Assembly (NCBI GenBank): GCA_964030475.1
Contig: CAXIPT010000003.1
Coordinates: 7,012,511-7,076,510 of the forward strand
DNA: 64,000 nucleotides
Direction: 5' to 3'
From: Tethya wilhelma
Taxonomy: Eukaryota; Porifera; Demospongiae; Tethyida; Tethyidae
Shown: piece after piece, positions 45,801-57,602 of the stretch
How positions within the stretch are numbered: the first letter of the stretch is position 1
Layout: every line of letters starts with the position of its first letter
Notes under the pieces: generated by a model
The model's input: the letters and a program-made list of their open reading frames with translations, nothing else
The model's database searches: none
Told to the model about the DNA's origin: nothing
Translations under genes and position numbers: made by a program

Positions 45801-47432
45801 TGACTGTAAACTTTCAAGTCGAAGGATCTCAGTGTCTACAAGTGTTGTGCGACCTGAGTCCTGATGTTCCTCCGAGGGACTGTAAGTACATTAAGTATTA
45901 ATGTGCTGATACTACTTGTACATCAAACTGCTTGGATTGATGAGCCTTTACTACCTATTTTGCATTGCAGTTAGTTCTGGGTATATAATGCCTTTATATA
46001 TGGCATTGTGTCATCATGACATATATGGGAAACTATCTTGTAATGATGCATACAAAATTTTAACCCTTTTGTGCATCTCTCTCTTCCAAGCATGCATTTT
46101 TCACAGTCCAGACACTAAAATTTAGCATGTCCCATGTAGCATCACTTCCTCTGAACGTCACACATTGATTGACAAAAATTTTGTAATTATGGATGTCTTT
46201 TCCTACTGAGTGCATGCTGAAACATGCCAATGAGTATGGCTTATGCTCTACGGACAGTGATATAGCTAAGTGTGACAAGAGCATTAAAATCACTATGGCA
46301 TACAATTTAATACTGTAAACACAGACACACTTTGAGTTACACAATGCCTCATTGTTGTCCATGGGGTTTTTTGCTATTGTTGTTTTCTTATTGTGTAATA
46401 GGTACACCAACATCACCATCAGGTATTGGTGAGTATTTTGCCCCTGAATTCTCTGGAAGAAGAACTGGACGTACTTTCCGCATGACAGCCACACCCTTCT
46501 GTGGTCAGCCAGAAGTACAAGCACAGCGTAGCTTTAGAACAGGTTTGTGCAGTCACTAAGTTTTGCCATGGTGCTATGCACAATGTTCTATGATTTACAT
46601 TTTACAGACAATGTTCAGTGTTCAGTCCACTTTATCAATGATGGTGTGTCATTTGTTGGCAATAATGTGATGGTTGAGTTTGAGGGTACAGGGCCCAATG
46701 AAAATACACAAGTCAGTGAGTTTACCTGCAGGCTTGATTCTGGGGACAGTATTGAATGTAAGTCCAGAATATAATTATCGGGGGTTAATGAATGGTAAAC
46801 CAACTAGAAATATGTGATATTTATGTTACCACTTAGCCTCCTCGTACCCGGGCTCTTTCCTTTGACCTTACACTAACGGTAAGGAAAGAGAGAGCCTGGG
46901 ATCCCACGTCATGCACGTGACTCTATAGGTAGAACGCTAGTATAGAACACAGATAATTGAGCGTGGGCATATCACATCCAGGCAATCAGAGTGCCCACGC
47001 ATTTTCCGTCTAAGGTCGCCGTATGCATATTTTTGGTTCAGTTCAATTCTACTCAGAATTTAGCAATACTGATGCAAAACACTAAGTGTTTGGACTAAGA
47101 GAGTCAAAGACACTTTTTTTGAGTAAGTTATATGACAGAACGTACCTGCATCTTTGTTTTGCATGACTAGTCGATTGAACCGTATGTCACTCGAAATAGT
47201 GCACTATTAGCACGCTGCTAGCTACGAAGTGGCATTTAGATACTAAATAGAAGCTATAGCAAGCAAATTAGACTGCTGTAGCTGACTGCCATTTTGTGTT
47301 ATTATGATTGTTAATTATTTTACTCAGGTCAAAGTCCATACACACTGCCATTTGGTATTGATGAGCTAACTGAAGGAACGCATACCATCAATGTTAGACC
47401 AGTTTCAATTGATGGCTGTCAAAGTGTTTCAG
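36843..47432 (+). CDS. Multi-Calx-beta extracellular protein (aggregation-factor-like candidate)
   Basis: 24 exons: (..)-36937, 38149-38355, 38488-38643, 40309-40518, 41342-41500, 41572-41778, 41842-41982, 42082-42297, 42358-42495, 42578-42781, 42843-42983, 43102-43350, 43416-43553, 43616-43813, 43888-44040, 44107-44340, 44788-44928, 44992-45189, 45272-45400, 45487-45678, 45750-45881, 46402-46542, 46608-46757, 47328-47432. Every intron is phase 1 and every internal exon a multiple of 3. Exon pairs encode ten Calx-beta domains with DGTA...DF, DD..(I/V)E..E.F and DND-type ends (e.g. VTIVDDHILENVECFSLSL). The last four exons encode different, cysteine-containing modules, two resembling Ig-like CRLDSGDSIEC..SP folds. 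Calx-beta domains bind calcium. Start, signal peptide and end are outside what I can place. Confidence 0.85.
37200..37250. repeat. 28-bp tandem duplication in intron
   Basis: GTTGTGAAATAATGAGATCC plus ACG occurs twice, 28 bases apart, in the first intron of the Calx-beta gene. Confidence 0.9.
38332..38395. repeat. 32-bp tandem duplication of a splice donor
   Basis: The end of the exon at 38149-38355 and its donor (ATAATAATT|GTAAGTT) are duplicated in tandem, giving a second donor at 38388. Using the second donor adds an in-frame TAG, so it would truncate the protein. Confidence 0.85.
40597..40634. repeat. Strong hairpin in intron
   Basis: ACAAGGAGTGGG pairs with CCCACTCCTTGT around a loop that is itself palindromic (GCTCGCTTCGCTCG). 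It lies in the intron after the exon at 40309-40518 and could be a foldback insertion. Confidence 0.8.
41195..41300. repeat. Dispersed intronic repeat in Calx-beta gene
   Basis: Contains GCATTTTTCACAGTCCA, CATCACTTCC and ACACACACGCACACA. Diverged relatives occur in two other introns or flanks of the same gene, about 46085-46180 and 47870-48005. No coding capacity; class unknown. Confidence 0.45.
44470..44605. mobile_element. TTAA-type MITE end in intron
   Basis: GTGGTACCCAGATTGC... to GCTTATGTAGTGACACAGTT matches the right half of the MITE copies near 21390-21480 and 22430-22527 and the end at 1353. It sits in the intron between exons 44107-44340 and 44788-44928. Confidence 0.65.
46847..46900. 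repeat. Foldback hairpin in intron
   Basis: CCCGGGCTCTTTCCTT (46847-46862) is inverted as AAGGAAAGAGAGAGCCTGGG (46881-46900), with a loop of about 18 bases. It lies in the intron before the last Calx-beta-gene exon seen. Confidence 0.75.
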
Positions 47433-50246
47433 GTAGAAACTTTGAATTTAATATTTAACTTTATTCAATATTCTCAAATTTTGCTACTTTAGTTAATGTG
47501 AAATAGTTTTCTCAGGCTTGCTGATTTATTATAGATAACTATCATAATGATAGACTAACATTTCATTGCTCAATGAAGTAGTGGGTATTCTCTATTCAAT
47601 TGTATAGCTAATTAAACTTCACTATGTATGTGTATAATTAAAAGGATTATGTGTTTACAGCAACATGCACGTACAGTACTGTGGCATATGCATATAATGC
47701 TGTACTCTGACCACAATGCGATTCCTACAATTTGTGCCCACCCAAAATTAAACAGCAGGAGACACTACCAACAACACTGATTTTCCACAATCAGCCTGTA
47801 TGTAGAGCAAACACGTTTAGAGCAAAATTTCTCTGCTTTATTTGTAAGAAAAAGGCTCATGCACCTATTACACTATTACAATTCTTTTATCAGACATGGA
47901 TGACACTGGTAAGCCTTGTAATGATGTCTTACTACAGTATAATACCACTTTTGCTCGAGATCACAACATTTTCAGTGTTACACGCACACACACATAACTT
48001 TGCTGTGCAGTATAGTAACAACTCACTTTGAGTTTGGTGGACTCCTCTAAATGGTAAATTGTTCATGAATCTATCAACTTGCAACGCCATGTGTGCTGCA
48101 CCTGAGTTAATTAATTAGCAAATTGTTTGATTATGAAAATATTATATTGTGCATTTTGACATCTGCTTTTTCATTACAATTATTGTAAAAAAAATAATTT
48201 ATCTTCTAAAATTTCGGCACAAAATAAATAAGAATATTTTCACATGCACACTCAATTGCATTAGTATAATACACACTTGACAACTTTTGAAAAAATATGG
48301 TAAAGGGTGAAAAATAATTTGCGGTGCCGAAGTTATAGAAGATAGTAAATGTTTTACTATCACAATTACCCCTTGATTTGTGGAATAATGCCTAATAAAC
48401 CAACATACCTATATATATTTCTACTCAAGAAGTAGAAAGCATACCTTAAAGTGCTAGATTTGCCACTAAAAATGAAAAGCATCAAGGTGCTAAAGCCTCG
48501 GCGCAGAGGAGGTACGACAGTCAGCAGTTGAATGCATCGATCAGCGGCACTGTCCAAACCAAGAACTGTTTTTTGGAATGGTATTTGTAGCAAGTGAACC
48601 AGATGAGCTATATTTAGCAACTATGCCATCCACTCATAGATATTTATCCATGATGCAATTGAATGCTCATGCAGCTGTTGTCAAACAGCTAGCCTGGCTA
48701 TCAAAGGTCTAGCTGTTCCAGTAAATAATCAGTAGCCATGCAGCTTAGCTAGCTGGCCACACTGAAAAATTTATACATGCTAATACATCTATATGCTTAC
48801 ATAGCAAACAGACTGGCCAACAGCAACAGCAGCAACAGGATAGCATCTGATTCTAGAAAACGCACAACAGATAATAGGCATGGTCTCGAAGCTAAGCGCT
48901 GTAAAGAAGCACAAAAGCCTCAAATCTCAGTAACTACAGCATTTTGGAAAGCAAAAAATATATATCTACAAGATCATTCAGATTTATGAACGTAAGTACC
49001 ATCAAATTTGTCGCTAGAGCTGTCTTTCTTGAGATTTCGATGGAACAGACAGACAGACAGACAGACAAAACGACTACCGTAATCCTCTGCACGTGCTACA
49101 CATGCGCCAAGGCATAAAAATCAAAGCGAGCAGACTGGAGTTGGCCATGCATTCTATTAGGGCAGACAAATTGGTATCAATGTATATAATATTATTATAC
49201 TATACATAATCAAATCCACTAGCTGCCAAAAGCTTTACTGTATATAAAATTTAATGTAAAAACAAGTCTTCATACTTACAAAATTTGAGGCAGATGTTGT
49301 CATATTGTTTATTTCAAGCGTGTCTCTATATGTTGCCATGCATGCATTCCAGCTTCACATATTCTGTCTCTGGGTTTCCATGTAGTCCAAGTGTTATATT
49401 CCATGTGGTCCAAGTGTTATGTTCCAAATTCTTGTGATAGTTGCTATTTGTGATGGTCAGGGTACATAAAAATATCAACAATAAGAGCCGGCCCTAAACA
49501 CTATAGGAATGTTCTTATAACTGTATACATATAATTATAGTACACATAAGCATGGAATGGAGCAAGCGTGATCAAGTGTATTAAGTCACATAATGGTATC
49601 TTTCTTCTGACAAGTGACTAAAACACTGCCTTGGGTCCTACATACAAAGCAACATTGAAATCATCAGTCAGACTGACGTACAGTCGTAATTCGTGTACAT
49701 TGAATATACCTAGCCTCGTTCCCATGGAGGCTCCTCCTCAGCTACCTAAAGACTCCACCAACTATATAAATCTCAAAACACGATGTAGCTGAGTGCACAA
49801 AACTTAGTGATGTTGACTCATTTTTCCTTTTCTTCCCTCCTCTTCCCTTCCCTCCCCCTCTCTCTACTCTACCACCAGAGGAGGTCTGGCCTGTGAAACT
49901 ATGAACATAGTTTGAGGTACCTCCATGTACCAGGCTCTAACTTTTGCTGAATTACAAGGCTCTGTAATACAAACAAATGTACAGCCTCATGCTGAGCAAA
50001 CATGACTGCCACTGGGAATTATTATGTACACATCGTAGACACATGGCATTTATTTGTAACATTTGTGGTTGCTGTACAATTATACCATTATGATGTATAC
50101 ATGTACAGGCAAATGACCATTTATTCATAGCTAATTCATGCGTGCCCAATTATCATGGAAAGAACTTTAGAACCCCCCTTTGATGTATTGTGCTTTAAAT
50201 AGAAAATTATTAGGTCTCATGCCCAGATAAAAAATAGGTTGAAGGT
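47433..50246. other. No gene recognised; small repeats
   Basis: No exon continuing the Calx-beta gene could be defended. Contents: an inverted pair near 48198-48220 and 48325-48345 (TTATCTTCTA.. and GTGCCGAAGTTATAGAAGAT), a CAGA tetranucleotide run at 49047-49067, a 23-bp tandem duplication at 49376-49421 and a pyrimidine tract near 49825-49870. Confidence 0.5.
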
Positions 50247-50402
50247 TTAAAGGTTCCTAATGTTGAGAGTACCACTGCATTGTCTGGCAGCTGAACACGC
50301 TCGATCATTACACAGAGTGGAGGCAATGGTAGACACTTCTAGGGCTGCTGTGCCAGGGACTGTGATAACAGTGTTATCGACTCCTTGCAAACTTCTTGAC
50401 AT
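50247..50402 (-). pseudogene. Ty3-like gag start, decayed
   Basis: The minus strand reads MSRSLQGVDNTVI and ALEVSTIASTL, matching the beginning of the gag at 33772 (MSLQGADDTAT and ALEVPTTAST) with an internal deletion. Only the first part of gag is left. Confidence 0.5.
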
Positions 50403-50435
50403 TAAGAGTATACTACGTTCAACAGAGACAATCAT

Positions 50436-51769
50436 AATAATACCAAGCTATAGATGGTTTGGAGTACTATAGCAGTTTACCAGAGACATGCAGTGAGAGT
50501 TCGATCGTCTCCATAAGAGGATAGATGCTGCTAACAAAGGAGTGGTAGAAGTAGCTCTTTAAAGGGAACATTTATGAAAGCGCTTCAGGGCAGGGACCTC
50601 CCTAGTCTCGTGACCAGACCTAACCCTCTTCCGAGGAAAAATGGATCGGGTACACTTCGATTTTGGGATTTTCCTGACTCAGCTAGTCAAGTTTAATTCT
50701 TACATGTGAGCTTCGTAGTCTAGCAACAATGTAGCAACAATTAATGAATGAGCAGCTACTGCGTACTCCAAATATGGAATCTTTGAGTGAGCGGAGTCTG
50801 CATGGCACATGATAGTGTCACATGAAAGCTGATTGTTGTGTCAAATCCTGATATGCTGAGTCAGCAATTTACAAACTAAAAATTATTGCTTCAAAGTGTA
50901 AAAGACCCCCTTTTTTCTTGCAAGCGAGGCCAGGTGGGGTCTGGACTAACCTCCACTGACACAGGGTTCTCAACAGCACATATAGCTCACGTAATTCGAT
51001 CACACCAACTACAAGTTGTATAAGATCATGAATCTTAACTGTTTAACCACCTTCTCCAATCTCAGCAAGCTCTACCAGGTTACCACAGCTATAGTAGCAA
51101 ACTGTACTTTGCCATTCGTGTAAGGCTTTTTTCCAAAGCCTGGTTTTGAAAGCAATGCTATTACTACATAGCCTAACTATCCCTGCATCTACCTAGTAAG
51201 TTTCTAGCTCACACACAACAGGACTGTGATAAAAACTTAGCTCTAATCCCCCGTGATCACGATCGAGATGATCATGATTGTCGGTGGTTTGGCAGTCAAG
51301 AGAGGGCATTCTGTACGAATTTTTCCAGTCTCTTGGTAGCCTTATAGTGTAAGAACACTGCTTGTTACTCAGTCCTTAGGCCCAGGGCTTAGTCTTTGTG
51401 CACTCGCCACACGCATAACAATTTTTTAAGTGCCTTCACTTGAAATTGATACCCTAACGTAACGTAGGCGAACTGACTGTAGGTGAATTAAACGTTAGCC
51501 CCACCCATTGTGGTGGATACAAAATGACCACAATTCAGGCTAGGCAACATTCTAAACCAACTGTTAAGAGCTTTGTATTCAGACAGGAGATTGTTCACAT
51601 TAGTAGTTCCTCTGAGCAATTTATAAAAAAACCCTCCCCCACTAGGCTGGATTTTCTAATTAATGTACACTAACAAAAAGTTTCGCAAAAAAACTACAAA
51701 TTTCTAGATTAGTTTATTTATTCTGTATGAATTATAGCCAGTACAGTAGTACTGGGTACACAAGAATGG
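50436..51769. other. No gene recognised
   Basis: I see no supported gene or clear repeat in this stretch. Confidence 0.45.
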
Positions 51770-51980
51770 CACAGATGGCCCATTAGCGCAATGCAAATAT
51801 TCACGCGAATAACTTTGCAAAAACTGAGCGCTTTGCACTAAAAGGCTTCTTAAGCTACTATTTAGCTTCTAATGAGCCCAAAAACATATAGCCTAAAACC
51901 ATTGCTAAAGTAAACATGCCAAACCTCCAAATTTCTTCTTCTTCTTCTTCTTCTTCTACTTCTTCTACTTCTATCTTGGC
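51770..51980. repeat. Dispersed repeat with (TTC)n end, copy 1
   Basis: From GGCCCATTAGCGCAATGCAA through CATGCCAAACCTCCAA to a TTC repeat (51936-51960), it matches 63185-63380 in the same orientation with indels. The second copy abuts an integrase fragment, so the repeat may be part of a Ty3-like element's non-coding region. Confidence 0.7.
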
Positions 51981-52309
51981 TCAACATTCTCTCAGTGACT
52001 ATTCACTCTTAGAAGCTGATTCTTGAACGAATGAACTTGGTTTCTTCCGGGGCAGTGGCTTTTGCCATTGGTTTTTAGCGCCTCTCATTGAGTAGCTAGA
52101 TACAAGGCGAAAAGTGCCTCCTCCATATGGCCGCCATTAATTTCTACACTCATGCATAATTCATTAGCTTCTAGAAAATTCGAATTGACGACCCTTTCAA
52201 CACACAAAAGTGCGTTATTTGGAATTAAATGCACTGAAGTTGCCTGGAACTATTTTGTGATACCGGTACCTCGTTGCTCTTCTTAAGAGATGAATCAGGA
52301 CTTTGATTA

Positions 52310-52610
52310 TCATAACATATAGAAAGGCAAGTATATCTTATGATACAGCTCCTGCCTCCAAATGACTGAGATATGTTTCACTTCAGTATCAAGCAGGCTA
52401 CACAACTTCCCAGCTCAGCAGCCCACTGCTGGCTCAGTGAAGCTAGCTACACACACCAACTCAAATGTAATTTGTAGAATTATGGAAAAATGAGAACGAA
52501 CAAGTAAAAAAAACATTGGAAATGTAATAGGACACAGGAAAGGCTAAATCGTAAAAAGAACGCAAACAAGATGGAATGGCTGTTAGAGTGTGTAAGGAAT
52601 TCTTCCTGCT
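52310..52610. mobile_element. Foldback family, partial copy 1
   Basis: Two blocks, AACATATAGAAAGGCAAGTA (52315) and CGTAAAAAGAACGCAAACAA (52552), recur in the copies at 54419-54960, 57603-57800 and 60084-60218. This copy has only one arm; its partner arm is missing. Confidence 0.7.
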
Positions 52611-53679
52611 TTAAATTATTTATGCTGTAAAAACAACACATTTTAATCATATTTTAAATGGATTTCTTTAGTTAAAATCACATTATCAGTCCAGTATTTA
52701 TAACATTTGTGAATGTTAAATTAACTAATTTTTTTTTGGTGTAACTGAAACTTATATGATTGTATTTTTAACTATTCAATATTGTCATTATTACAAAGTT
52801 GAGTTTCAATTCAAGATAATGCATTGACATGTTGCCAGTATAAAGCGTAGCCCGAAGGCGAAGGCTGTTTACGTAGCCATAAATCCTTGGAAACCAGTTT
52901 ATAACTTATATTTCCGCACAAAAGTTGCTTTTCATTGGTTAAATTTTCTGTTGCAATCTGATTGGTCCGCGTTTACTATATTACCTTCGCTTCTTCAGCA
53001 TAGCTTTTGCTCAGTCAGAAATTCAAAAGAACACTCGAAATAGCTCAGTTTCTTCGTCGTTTCTACAGTACTGTCGCTATAGTTTTTACACAGTTTTGGT
53101 TCCCTTGCTACCTCAAGAACCGGTGAACGTTAAATAGAATACTAAACAGTGTAAGCGTCGACCTTTACCAGGCAATAAGTATTTCTGGCAGAATTTCAGC
53201 GAATGTGGCTGCTTCCAGTACCTCTGTACCAGTCTGTGGACGATTTTATCTCTCATGCTGGCAGTTTAAAACAGCTTGAATGTGTAAGTGTTAGGCTGGA
53301 GCATTGACCTATTGAAATTTCAAGTTTAGTGCATGATTCTGCCACTGAGAACTTAGTGAGTCTGTTGTGTCTCCTTCCTATCTCTTTGGACTAGTTGTCT
53401 CTCTTGCTGATAGTTTAACACTCAGCGGACGGGTTAAATTATTGAACTTTGAACCCAAAATACGGGTACAAAATTTATACGCGTGCAAGCGTAAGTGCAA
53501 CTTCAGCACTTTTTTTTTGCATAAAGCTTGCATCTGTGAACTTTGAACTAGCTGTGCAGACAGGTAAGGTATTGCCCTACTTAAATATGAACTACTAACT
53601 TAAACCTTGAAATAGGCGTGGCGCTATAGGCTCATAAAGCGACAAAGGTCACCATCACGACCATCTCTTTTAGTAGCTT

Positions 53680-53965
53680 GTTTTCTCCAGAGTCCTACAG
53701 AGCACAAGGTTAGTACTTTATATAATACTGCAGGGATAGCTAGGCAATAAGGCTATACCATCGCTTTTGGGATTCAGTTAGGCTAGCTAGTGTTTTGCTC
53801 ATAAGTCTGTCATGGTCGCGTTAGTCGCAATCGCGATTTTCAGTTTTAGTTTCTCGTTTTCTCCATGGTCTTAGCTAGTAGATGCTTAGTACTTGCTATG
53901 TTATTGCAGCAATAGCTAGACTATATGACCATAGCATCGCTTTTGTAACTCTGTTCAACTAGCTG
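53680..53965. repeat. Diverged ~180-bp tandem duplication
   Basis: 53690-53795 and 53868-53965 share TTTTCTCCA, TTAGTACTT, TATTGCAG.ATAGCTAG and CATCGCTTTTG in the same order, with many substitutions. Confidence 0.6.
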
Positions 53966-54009
53966 ACAAAAAAGCCTAAGATGCTAAGCTTTGTATTATA
54001 ATTATACGC

Positions 54010-54077
54010 GTCACGGAAACGTGACAATCTTCTTCCGGAAGTAGTACGTAATTGTAATTATGTCACGGATTCGTGAC
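54010..54077. repeat. Pair of GTCACG..CGTGAC palindromes
   Basis: GTCACGGAAACGTGAC (54010-54025) and GTCACGGATTCGTGAC (54062-54077) have identical 6-base arms with four-base centres, 52 bases apart, with a CTTCCGGAAG palindrome between them. Each arm resembles half of a bZIP-type site, but no nearby gene is recognised, so function is unknown. Confidence 0.6.
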
Positions 54078-54418
54078 AATTGTCCTCTAAGTGTTAAAAG
54101 GCTTGATAAACAACACTGCATCTTCATGCACTAAAATTAATGAACGAACAATATTTATAACAAAACATAATGAAGGAACAATATGCAAATGAAGAAACAA
54201 TATTCAGCTAAAATTGACAATCCTGCATTCTCATTGGTTGAAACCATTGCCTGGGGGAAGTATATTATTGCAATAAAATCCTTTTGCCCTCTGGGACGTA
54301 ATTATGGCTCATAAATACTGGCTGTAGACTAGGAAACAAGGCTAATCAGGAAATATTTAATAATTAATTTAGTTAACATGTTCACAAATATTAGCTTAAT
54401 ACCATCCTTGGAAGATCN

Positions 54419-54960
54419 CTGGCTCAGTGAGTCTGGCTTGCCAGACTATTAGCTACACACACCAACTCAAATGTAATTTGTAGAATTATGGGAAAATGAG
54501 AACAAACAAGTAAAAAAAACATTGGACATGTAATGGGACACAGGAATGGCTAAATCGTAAAAAGAACGCAAACAAGGTGGAATGGCTGTTAGAGTGTGTA
54601 AGGAATTCCTCCTGTGGGCAAAATGAGAGACTCAATAAGGAGACTGTTAAATGCAGCAAGAATTCTGCGCACACTCTAACAGCCATTCCATCTTGTTTGC
54701 GTTCTTTTTACGATTTAGCCATTCCTGTGTCCCATTACATTTCCAATGTTTTTTTACTTGTAACATATAGAAAGGCAAGTAAATCTTATGATGCAGCTCC
54801 TGCCTCCAAATGACTGAGATGTGGGTTTCACTTCAGTCAAGCAGGCTACACAACTTGTGACTTCAAGTACCAGCTCAGCAGCCCACCGCTGGCTCAGTGA
54901 GTCTGGCTTGCCAGACTACTAGCTCAGTAGCTAGCTAATTTGTAGAATTATGGAAAAATG
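54419..54960. mobile_element. Foldback family, copy 2 with both arms
   Basis: An arm at about 54510-54607 (ACAGGAATGGCTAAATCGTA, ..GGCTGTTAGAGTGTG..) is inverted at about 54660-54755. The loop contains GACTCAATAAGGAGACTGTT. Flanking blocks match the copy at 52310. Mirror open frames on both strands are by-products of the palindrome. The left edge coincides with the join at 54418. Confidence 0.75.
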
Positions 54961-54989
54961 AGAACAAACAAGTTAAAAAAAACATTAGT

Positions 54990-55290
54990 CGAAAATCTGA
55001 GAAATAGAGTGGCTTTGATTTAGAGCACATGAAAAACCTACTGAACCAAAATGTACAGTGAATATTGTCATACAGAATCTATGATTTATTATGGTCCAAC
55101 TATTTTGTCCAAACTCTAGCAAAGTGGATATCATTTGAATCCTCTTAGTGTGCTGATTCAATAGTAAGGGTTGCAGTCTTGTTCAATTCTCCTATACTCC
55201 AATATGAAGGGGTCTTTTGTGGCCTATTTGTGTCCTTTTTTTTTTTACTGACTAGATATTTTGGTGTATTATTTGTTAGTTATTTAGTGT
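54990..55290. repeat. ~300-bp satellite-like unit, single copy
   Basis: Contains AAAGTGGATATCATTTGAAT and GGGTTGCAGTCTTGT, shared with the array at 58740-60055. Confidence 0.75.
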
Positions 55291-55630
55291 CAAAAACCAT
55301 AGATATTATATAGCAGGGGAACGGGATTGGAAACGAGTTGTTTTTCACGCCAAGTCACACATACACTGCGCGTTGTAACGGAAATAGACCAGTTCACTCC
55401 GCCCCATTGCTTACTCAGCAGATTTCAAATCTAAGCCCACCAGCCTACATTGGAGACTAGGTCAGAAAACCTGGCGACATCCACTCCTTCAACTTCCCAG
55501 ATCCGTGAACCTTGTAAGTTTTAGTGATTAAATAGACTACCTACTACTCCTGAGAGTTTTCTACAGTCATAGCATGACCATAGATCAGTAATGTCATGAT
55601 TATTTATCAGAATATTTTCTTATCATGCAG

Positions 55631-56560
55631 CTTCCTACGAATTGCTCAAAAACTCTGTACAGTACAAGATGATGGCTTCAATGTACCTTCTAACCTTGCT
55701 GAGGCCTTGCAAAAAGCTGTACAGAAATTGAGTGATTGGATTGAGAGAAGTGAGAATATCCAGTGTATTGATCGGTTTGTGACTCCTATTGTTCAACAGC
55801 TAGAGAGAGCTTTCATATCTACAGCCAACAAACAAAGTGTGAAAAAATGTGGGGGCAGTATCACACTATCCGAACCTTTGTTCGGCTGTCAGTTATCTTT
55901 CTTAAGCACACAAATGTGCAACCTCTCTATCAACATTTAACTCAGAACATGTTTGAACAGTTTACCAAAACTAACTTTTCGATCAGCACACCAGCTGAGC
56001 CCTCAAGAGAAAATCAACCTAAAATGTCGCTGGACTATGAAGAGAATAATGCTGTAAGATATATTGCTGGTTATGTTTGTCATTCTATGAAGAAAAAAAT
56101 TGAAGCTTCAAGTACTACCCTCAAACAACAACTTCTACTCAGCCTTTGGGAACTTTTAGAAGATGAAGACTGCGATATTTCTGATTCAGATGCTGAATAC
56201 AATGATGCAGTTCTCGAACTGGGTTAATTCTATTGACAGAGGTGGTCTACTGCATGTCACAACTGACACCTTCTTAGTGTTCGCTTGTGTTGAAGCTATT
56301 ATTCAAACACATTTGACCGTGTCAAATGTGCACAAGATCACAGAAGGCAAACGTCAGGAATTACTTAACAAAGTACTAGCTAGTGAAGATGTACAGTTTC
56401 ACTGGTCCATAGTGTCAGTTGACATGACTGAAGAAGTTGCAGCAGAACTACTTAAAAGAATGGTGGAAACCTATATAACTATAAGAGGGTTTTCATTTAC
56501 GAAGTGCTATCTAGAACGAAAGTACCACAGGTGCACAAGCCTCGGCGCACTCATGTAGAA
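55631..56560 (+). pseudogene. Transposase-like protein fragment
   Basis: After an acceptor (ATCATGCAG) at 55630 the plus strand encodes LAEALQKAVQKLSDWIERSE, then NNAVRYIAGYVCHSMKKKIE (56046-56105), SIDRGGLLHVTTDTFLVF (56235-56285) and a C-terminal DVQFHWSIV...ETYITIRGFSFTKCYLE. Such YIAGYVC / DRGGL / TIRGFS blocks recall the C-terminal parts of large transposon-derived proteins in cnidarians, sponges and fish (from memory, not searched). Frameshifts at about 55870 and 56215 break it. No terminal repeats were found around it. Confidence 0.5.
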
Positions 56561-56853
56561 TGCAAAACTAAATATACAAGCATGACATTGCGTACAAAAG
56601 AAGACCATGAGTATTGAGACCCAAGTGTGCCAGACTAGGTGCACATCCTAGTCTATTCCATGCTAGCTAGGCATCTTCCAATTGGCCTGAGTGCAGGAAA
56701 GATCATGTTGCTGTGGGCCACCCTTTGGTGGGACTTGAACTCAGTTTAAACTGAAAATTATTGGCAGGTAAAACTTGAACAGTTACACTGCTGATGCTTG
56801 TTTCACACTGATATGCATCTGAGCTACAGAGACTGGTCTCTCATCAGCTACTG

Positions 56854-57414
56854 CAAGGGGTAGTCACTCCCACTCCGTGTATGGTTCCGTTTGCGACCGG
56901 GATCAATAGTCTTGATCCACTAAAAGTCGCCTTGATCGCTTGATCTACAGTAAAAATTGTCCTTGATCCTTTGATCGAAGTCAAACCTAGCGCTTGATCA
57001 ATGAACTTTGACCCTCAGGTGGTTGCACGTGCAAAACGCGCGTAACTAACTACAGTTTGAGAAGGAACAGCTACAAAATGAATTCAATGCTGGTACTAGG
57101 TGTACACTGGAGTAAAAGTGTCATCTGCACCAATCCAGACTGGCAAATCCAACTCTCTCTCACTTTTACGAGCAGAGCTCGCTCTAACCAACTAACCGTA
57201 TATACATTTCTATTTAGACGAAAAAAAATTTTGAAATTGCACAGTCTAGCTATTACGTCATAATAGTCGCGGCATTCTTGATCTTGATCGAGTTTCGACC
57301 ACAAAGCAAGCTTGATCGCTTGATTCTTGTTGAAAATCTGCTTTGATTTCTTAATTCCATCTTGATCCCGGTCGCAAACGGAACCATACGCGGAGTGGGA
57401 GTGACTACCCCTTG
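56854..57414. mobile_element. 561-bp DNA transposon with TACTG duplication
   Basis: About 53 bases at each end form near-perfect inverted repeats starting CAAGGGGTAGTCACTCCC. TACTG lies just outside both ends (56849-56853 and 57415-57419), a 5-bp target duplication. The interior is rich in CTTGATC motifs and has no transposase frame. It is a non-autonomous element of unknown superfamily; 5-bp duplications are known for Transib/RAG-type transposition among others. Confidence 0.9.
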
Positions 57415-57602
57415 TACTGAGTGGGATAGTATATGTTAGTCTGGCATGCAGTGTTCACTCAGGTAAACAACGCAGTATTATCATACATAATAGTTCTCAA
57501 AGTTACTTACCTGGCTAAGCAGCTAAAAAAACTGGCCATGGGCCAGCACTCCTAGCTCTACTGTATTTCTAGATAACGCACACTATACACGGGGCGTGAT
57601 CN

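Noticed and set aside
47433..47540. Possible short terminal exon of the Calx-beta gene (after TTTTCTCAG at 47515)
   Set aside because: It would add only about seven codons before a stop and lacks any domain support.
54486..54813. Overlapping open frames on both strands
   Set aside because: They are mirror images produced by the foldback palindrome.
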